From positions 32,993-96,992 of the forward strand of contig VXRC01000012.1 of NCBI GenBank assembly GCA_009838645.1: a stretch of DNA of 64,000 bases, written 5' to 3'. This document shows, piece by piece, positions 61,571 to 64,000 of this stretch. The DNA comes from Gemmatimonadota bacterium (GTDB taxonomy: Bacteria; JAAXHH01). Every line of letters begins with the position of its first letter. The stretch's first letter is position 1. The notes below the pieces were generated by a model. It was given only the letters and a program-made list of their open reading frames with translations, did not search any database and was not told where the DNA came from. Position numbers and translations under genes: made by a program.

Positions 61571-62853
61571 GTTCCCGATCCGGCACGCTCTTCGACCAGG
61601 CCCTGCGATCCATGCCCGGCGGCGTGAACAGCCCCGTGCGCAATTTCGGGCGGGTCGGTGGCCGCCCCGTCTTCATGGAACGGGGCGCGGGGGCGACGGT
61701 CTACGACGTGGACGGCAACGCGTACATCGACTACCTGGGATCCTGGGGGCCGCTGATCCTGGGCCACGGCCATCCCGCCGTGGTCGAAGCTTTGAAAAAT
61801 GCCTGCGAGCGGGGCACGAGTTTCGGCACGCCCACCGAAGCCGAGATCAGGCTGGCGGAACTGGTCAAGACCGCCTTCCCTTCCATCGAACTTTTGCGCA
61901 TGGTAAACTCCGGCACGGAGGCGACCATGAGCGCCCTGCGCGTGGCCCGCGGATACACGGGACGCGACCTGGCGGTCAAGTTCGAGGCGGGATACCACGG
62001 CCACGGAGACAGCTTTCTCATCCAGGCCGGATCGGGCGCAGCCACGTTCGGCATCCCCGACAGCCCCGGCGTGCCCGCGGACCTGGCGAAGATGACCATC
62101 AACCTGCCCTACAACGACATCAATGCGGTCCGCCGCATCCTCTCGGAGCGGGGCGACGACATCGCCTGCGTGATCGTGGAGCCGGTTGCAGGGAACATGG
62201 GCATGATCCCCCCGGCCGAAGGCTTTCTCGAAACCATCCGGGAAGAGACGGAGAAGCGGGGCATCATCCTGATTTTCGACGAGATCATCACGGGATTCAG
62301 GATCGCTTTCGGCGGCGCACAGGAACGGTTCGGCATCACGGCCGACATGACCTGCCTGGGCAAGATCATCGGCGGAGGCCTTCCCGTCGGCGCCTATGGT
62401 GGGCGCAGGGAGATCATGGAAACCGTGGCGCCCGTCGGCGCGGTCTACCAGGCCGGCACGCTCTCGGGTAACCCGCTGGCCATGACCGCGGGTTATGAAA
62501 CGGTGCGGCGGCTTCAGGAACCCGGTGTCTACGAAAGGCTGGAGAACCTGGCTTCCCGGCTCGGCACCGGACTCCGCGCCGCGGCGGCGGAGGCACGCGT
62601 TCCCGCGTACCTGACGCGCGTCGGGTCCATGATGTGTACCTTCTTCACCGGCCAGGCCGTAACCGATTTCGACACCGCTTCCACCTCGGACGCGGATACG
62701 TACGGGCGTTACTTCTGGAACATGCTGGACCGGGGCGTCTACCTGGCGCCTTCGCGCCTCGAAACGGGTTTCGTGTCCCTCGCCCACACCGAAGAGGACA
62801 TCGACCTGACCCTCGAGGCGGCTCGGGAGAGTATGAACCTACTAATTGCATAG
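61564..62853 (+). CDS. hemL: Glutamate-1-semialdehyde 2,1-aminomutase
   Basis: A 429-residue PLP enzyme that turns glutamate-1-semialdehyde into 5-aminolevulinate, directly after HemA in the C5 pathway. PGGVNSPVRNF is the family start, and VNSGTEATMSALRVARGYTG contacts PLP. LIFDEIITGFRIAFGGAQ carries the PLP Asp and LGKIIGGGLPVGAYGG the PLP Lys. The upstream repeat supplies no strong ribosome-binding site. A stem-loop follows the stop. Confidence 0.97.
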   Translation: MNRSRSGTLFDQALRSMPGGVNSPVRNFGRVGGRPVFMERGAGATVYDVDGNAYIDYLGSWGPLILGHGHPAVVEALKNACERGTSFGTPTEAEIRLAELVKTAFPSIELLRMVNSGTEATMSALRVARGYTGRDLAVKFEAGYHGHGDSFLIQAGSGAATFGIPDSPGVPADLAKMTINLPYNDINAVRRILSERGDDIACVIVEPVAGNMGMIPPAEGFLETIREETEKRGIILIFDEIITGFRIAFGGAQERFGITADMTCLGKIIGGGLPVGAYGGRREIMETVAPVGAVYQAGTLSGNPLAMTAGYETVRRLQEPGVYERLENLASRLGTGLRAAAAEARVPAYLTRVGSMMCTFFTGQAVTDFDTASTSDADTYGRYFWNMLDRGVYLAPSRLETGFVSLAHTEEDIDLTLEAARESMNLLIA

Positions 62854-62874
62854 ATTGTTTATGACATAGACAAT
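62854..62874 (+). terminator. Possible stem-loop after hemL
   Basis: ATTGTTTAT (62854-62862), GAC loop, ATAGACAAT (62866-62874): a 9-bp stem with one G-T pair, starting immediately after the hemL stop. It lacks the T-run of a standard intrinsic terminator, so its role is uncertain. Confidence 0.3.
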
Positions 62875-62967
62875 TAAAGTCATAGACTATCCAGAACCGT
62901 TGCATTAAGATCACGTTCGGAACATTTACACGAACCACTTTCAGTCCTATTCCGAGAGGAGTTCAAC

Positions 62968-64000
62968 GTGATTCGCCCGTATAGCCGCGCGTTCACAATG
63001 ATCACGGCTTCTATATACTTCATGATCCTGGCAGGATGCGGCGGCGGGGACAGCGGCCCGACGAGCCCCACGCCGCCCGATCCTACGCCTCCGACGCCGC
63101 CACCGGCACCTGTGGCGACGAGCATCACCGTCGCGCCGTCTTCGCACACCCTGGCATCGATCGGTGCAACCGTGCAGCTGACGGCTACGGTGAGGGACCA
63201 GAACAACAACACGATGACCGGCCAGGCGGTGACCTGGACGAGCAGCGTCACCGCCGTGGCGACAGTCAGCGGCAATGGCCTGGTAACAGCGGTGAGCAAC
63301 GGTACGACCCAGATCACGGCGCGTTCCGGCAACGCGTCGGGTACCGCGAACATCACGGTGGCCGAGCCGGTGCCGACCCGGATCGCGGTAACGCCTTCCT
63401 CCCATACACTGGAGACGATCGGAGCGACCGTACAACTCACGGCAACCGTGCGGGATCAGCGGAACAACGTCATGTCCGGCCAGACCATTACCTGGTCGAG
63501 CGGCGACGCAGCCGTGGCGACCGTGAGCGGGACGGGCCTGGTCTCCGCGGTGGGCAACGGCATGGCGGAGATCACGGCCAGGTCCGGCAACCTGTCTGCC
63601 AATGCGACCATAACCGTCGCGAGTCCGGTGGCGACAAGCATCTCAATCGAGCCTTCGTCGCATACCCTGGCGATGACCGGCGCGACGGTACAACTGACGG
63701 CAACGGTACGTGATCAGCACGAAAACGTGATGTCGGACGTGACCGTGACGTGGTCGAGCGGCGACGAGTCCGTGGCGACCGTGGACGCGAACGGCCTGGT
63801 CACCGCGGTGGGCAACGGCATGGCGGAGATCACGGCCCAGGCCGGAGACGTCATGGGGACCGCGTCGATTACGGTTTCATTGCCCGTGGCGACGAGCATC
63901 TCAGTCGAGCCTTCGTCACTTACCCTGGCGATGACCGGCGCGACAGTACAACTGACGGCAACGGTACGTGATCAGAACGAGAATGTAATGTCGGACGTGA
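62968..64000 (+). CDS. Lipoprotein with tandem Big-2-like domains (3' partial)
   Basis: GTG start at 62968 with a GAGAGGAG site. The signal peptide ends ASIYFMILAGC (lipobox LAGC). A Pro/Thr linker (SPTPPDPTPPTPPPAPV) leads to at least four repeats of 86 residues, each with the pattern GATVQLTATVRDQNNN, TWSSGDxxVATVS and GLVTAVGNGMAEITA. These are bacterial Ig-like (Big-2) domains, usual in surface adhesins. Repeats 3 and 4 are almost identical at the DNA level, showing recent duplication. The frame stays open to the window end. By analogy with the broken gene at 51.6-53.0 kb, LRRs may follow. Confidence 0.85.
   Translation, partial: MIRPYSRAFTMITASIYFMILAGCGGGDSGPTSPTPPDPTPPTPPPAPVATSITVAPSSHTLASIGATVQLTATVRDQNNNTMTGQAVTWTSSVTAVATVSGNGLVTAVSNGTTQITARSGNASGTANITVAEPVPTRIAVTPSSHTLETIGATVQLTATVRDQRNNVMSGQTITWSSGDAAVATVSGTGLVSAVGNGMAEITARSGNLSANATITVASPVATSISIEPSSHTLAMTGATVQLTATVRDQHENVMSDVTVTWSSGDESVATVDANGLVTAVGNGMAEITAQAGDVMGTASITVSLPVATSISVEPSSLTLAMTGATVQLTATVRDQNENVMSDV

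Overview
The window is high-GC bacterial DNA, densely coded, with short intergenic gaps and many 4-nt start/stop overlaps. No rRNA, tRNA, CRISPR array, insertion sequence or phage structural gene was found. The gene mix suggests an uncultivated FCB-group lineage of the Latescibacterota/Poribacteria kind: repeated amidohydrolases, TIM-barrel sugar isomerases, phytanoyl-CoA-dioxygenase and Gfo/Idh/MocA enzymes, a PorV/PorQ-type outer-membrane protein, and Big-domain/plant-type LRR surface proteins. This placement is inference from gene content only.

Layout. 0-3 kb: tail of a substrate-binding protein, an orphan XRE antitoxin, cysS and an epimerase. 3-4 kb: an AT-rich islet with a toxin-antitoxin-like pair whose RelE-like gene is split exactly at an A AAA AAC slippery heptamer. 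4-8 kb: a methyltransferase and two large uncharacterised proteins. 7.3-10.5 kb: assimilatory sulfur operon (sulfite reductase, APS reductase, two small genes) behind a near-consensus promoter. 11-20.6 kb: APC permease, a five-gene catabolic operon, DUF2442, a Phd/VapC module, an enolase-superfamily enzyme and an MFS transporter. 20.8-24.8 kb: PIG-L deacetylase-like, rhamnose mutarotase, an unknown helical protein, a sugar isomerase and an orphan DNA methylase. 24.8-27.1 kb: winged-helix protein, polyphosphate glucokinase and a cold-shock/VOC fusion. 27.5-36.9 kb: a long forward run (CcmI-like lipoprotein, two PLP aminotransferases, NudC, GH32-like, dehydrogenase, ankyrin, GNAT, glutaminyl cyclase). 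37-48.8 kb: mostly reverse-strand genes, including PorV-like, a beta-propeller protein, MocA, ceramidase-like, MOSC, an SDR/SplB/nucleosidase cassette and an M48 protease. 48.9-53 kb: a kinase, era, a TylF-like methyltransferase and a broken Big-LRR gene. 54.2-62.9 kb: a heme/siroheme cluster (ccsA-like, precorrin-2 dehydrogenase, hemA, hemC, cobA-hemD, Zn-ribbon, hemB, hemL) behind a promoter with an inverted-repeat operator. 63-64 kb: the start of a Big-repeat lipoprotein.

Functional links. Siroheme made by the 55-60 kb genes is the cofactor of the sulfite reductase at 9-10 kb. The nucleosidase beside SplB could clear 5'-deoxyadenosine made by radical-SAM chemistry. Many small catabolic genes point to scavenging of sugars and sugar acids.

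The most unusual property of the whole window is the number of short, near-perfect tandem duplications (9-33 bp). Many lie exactly at gene ends and often contain the stop codon; others are in-frame inside signal peptides or loops.
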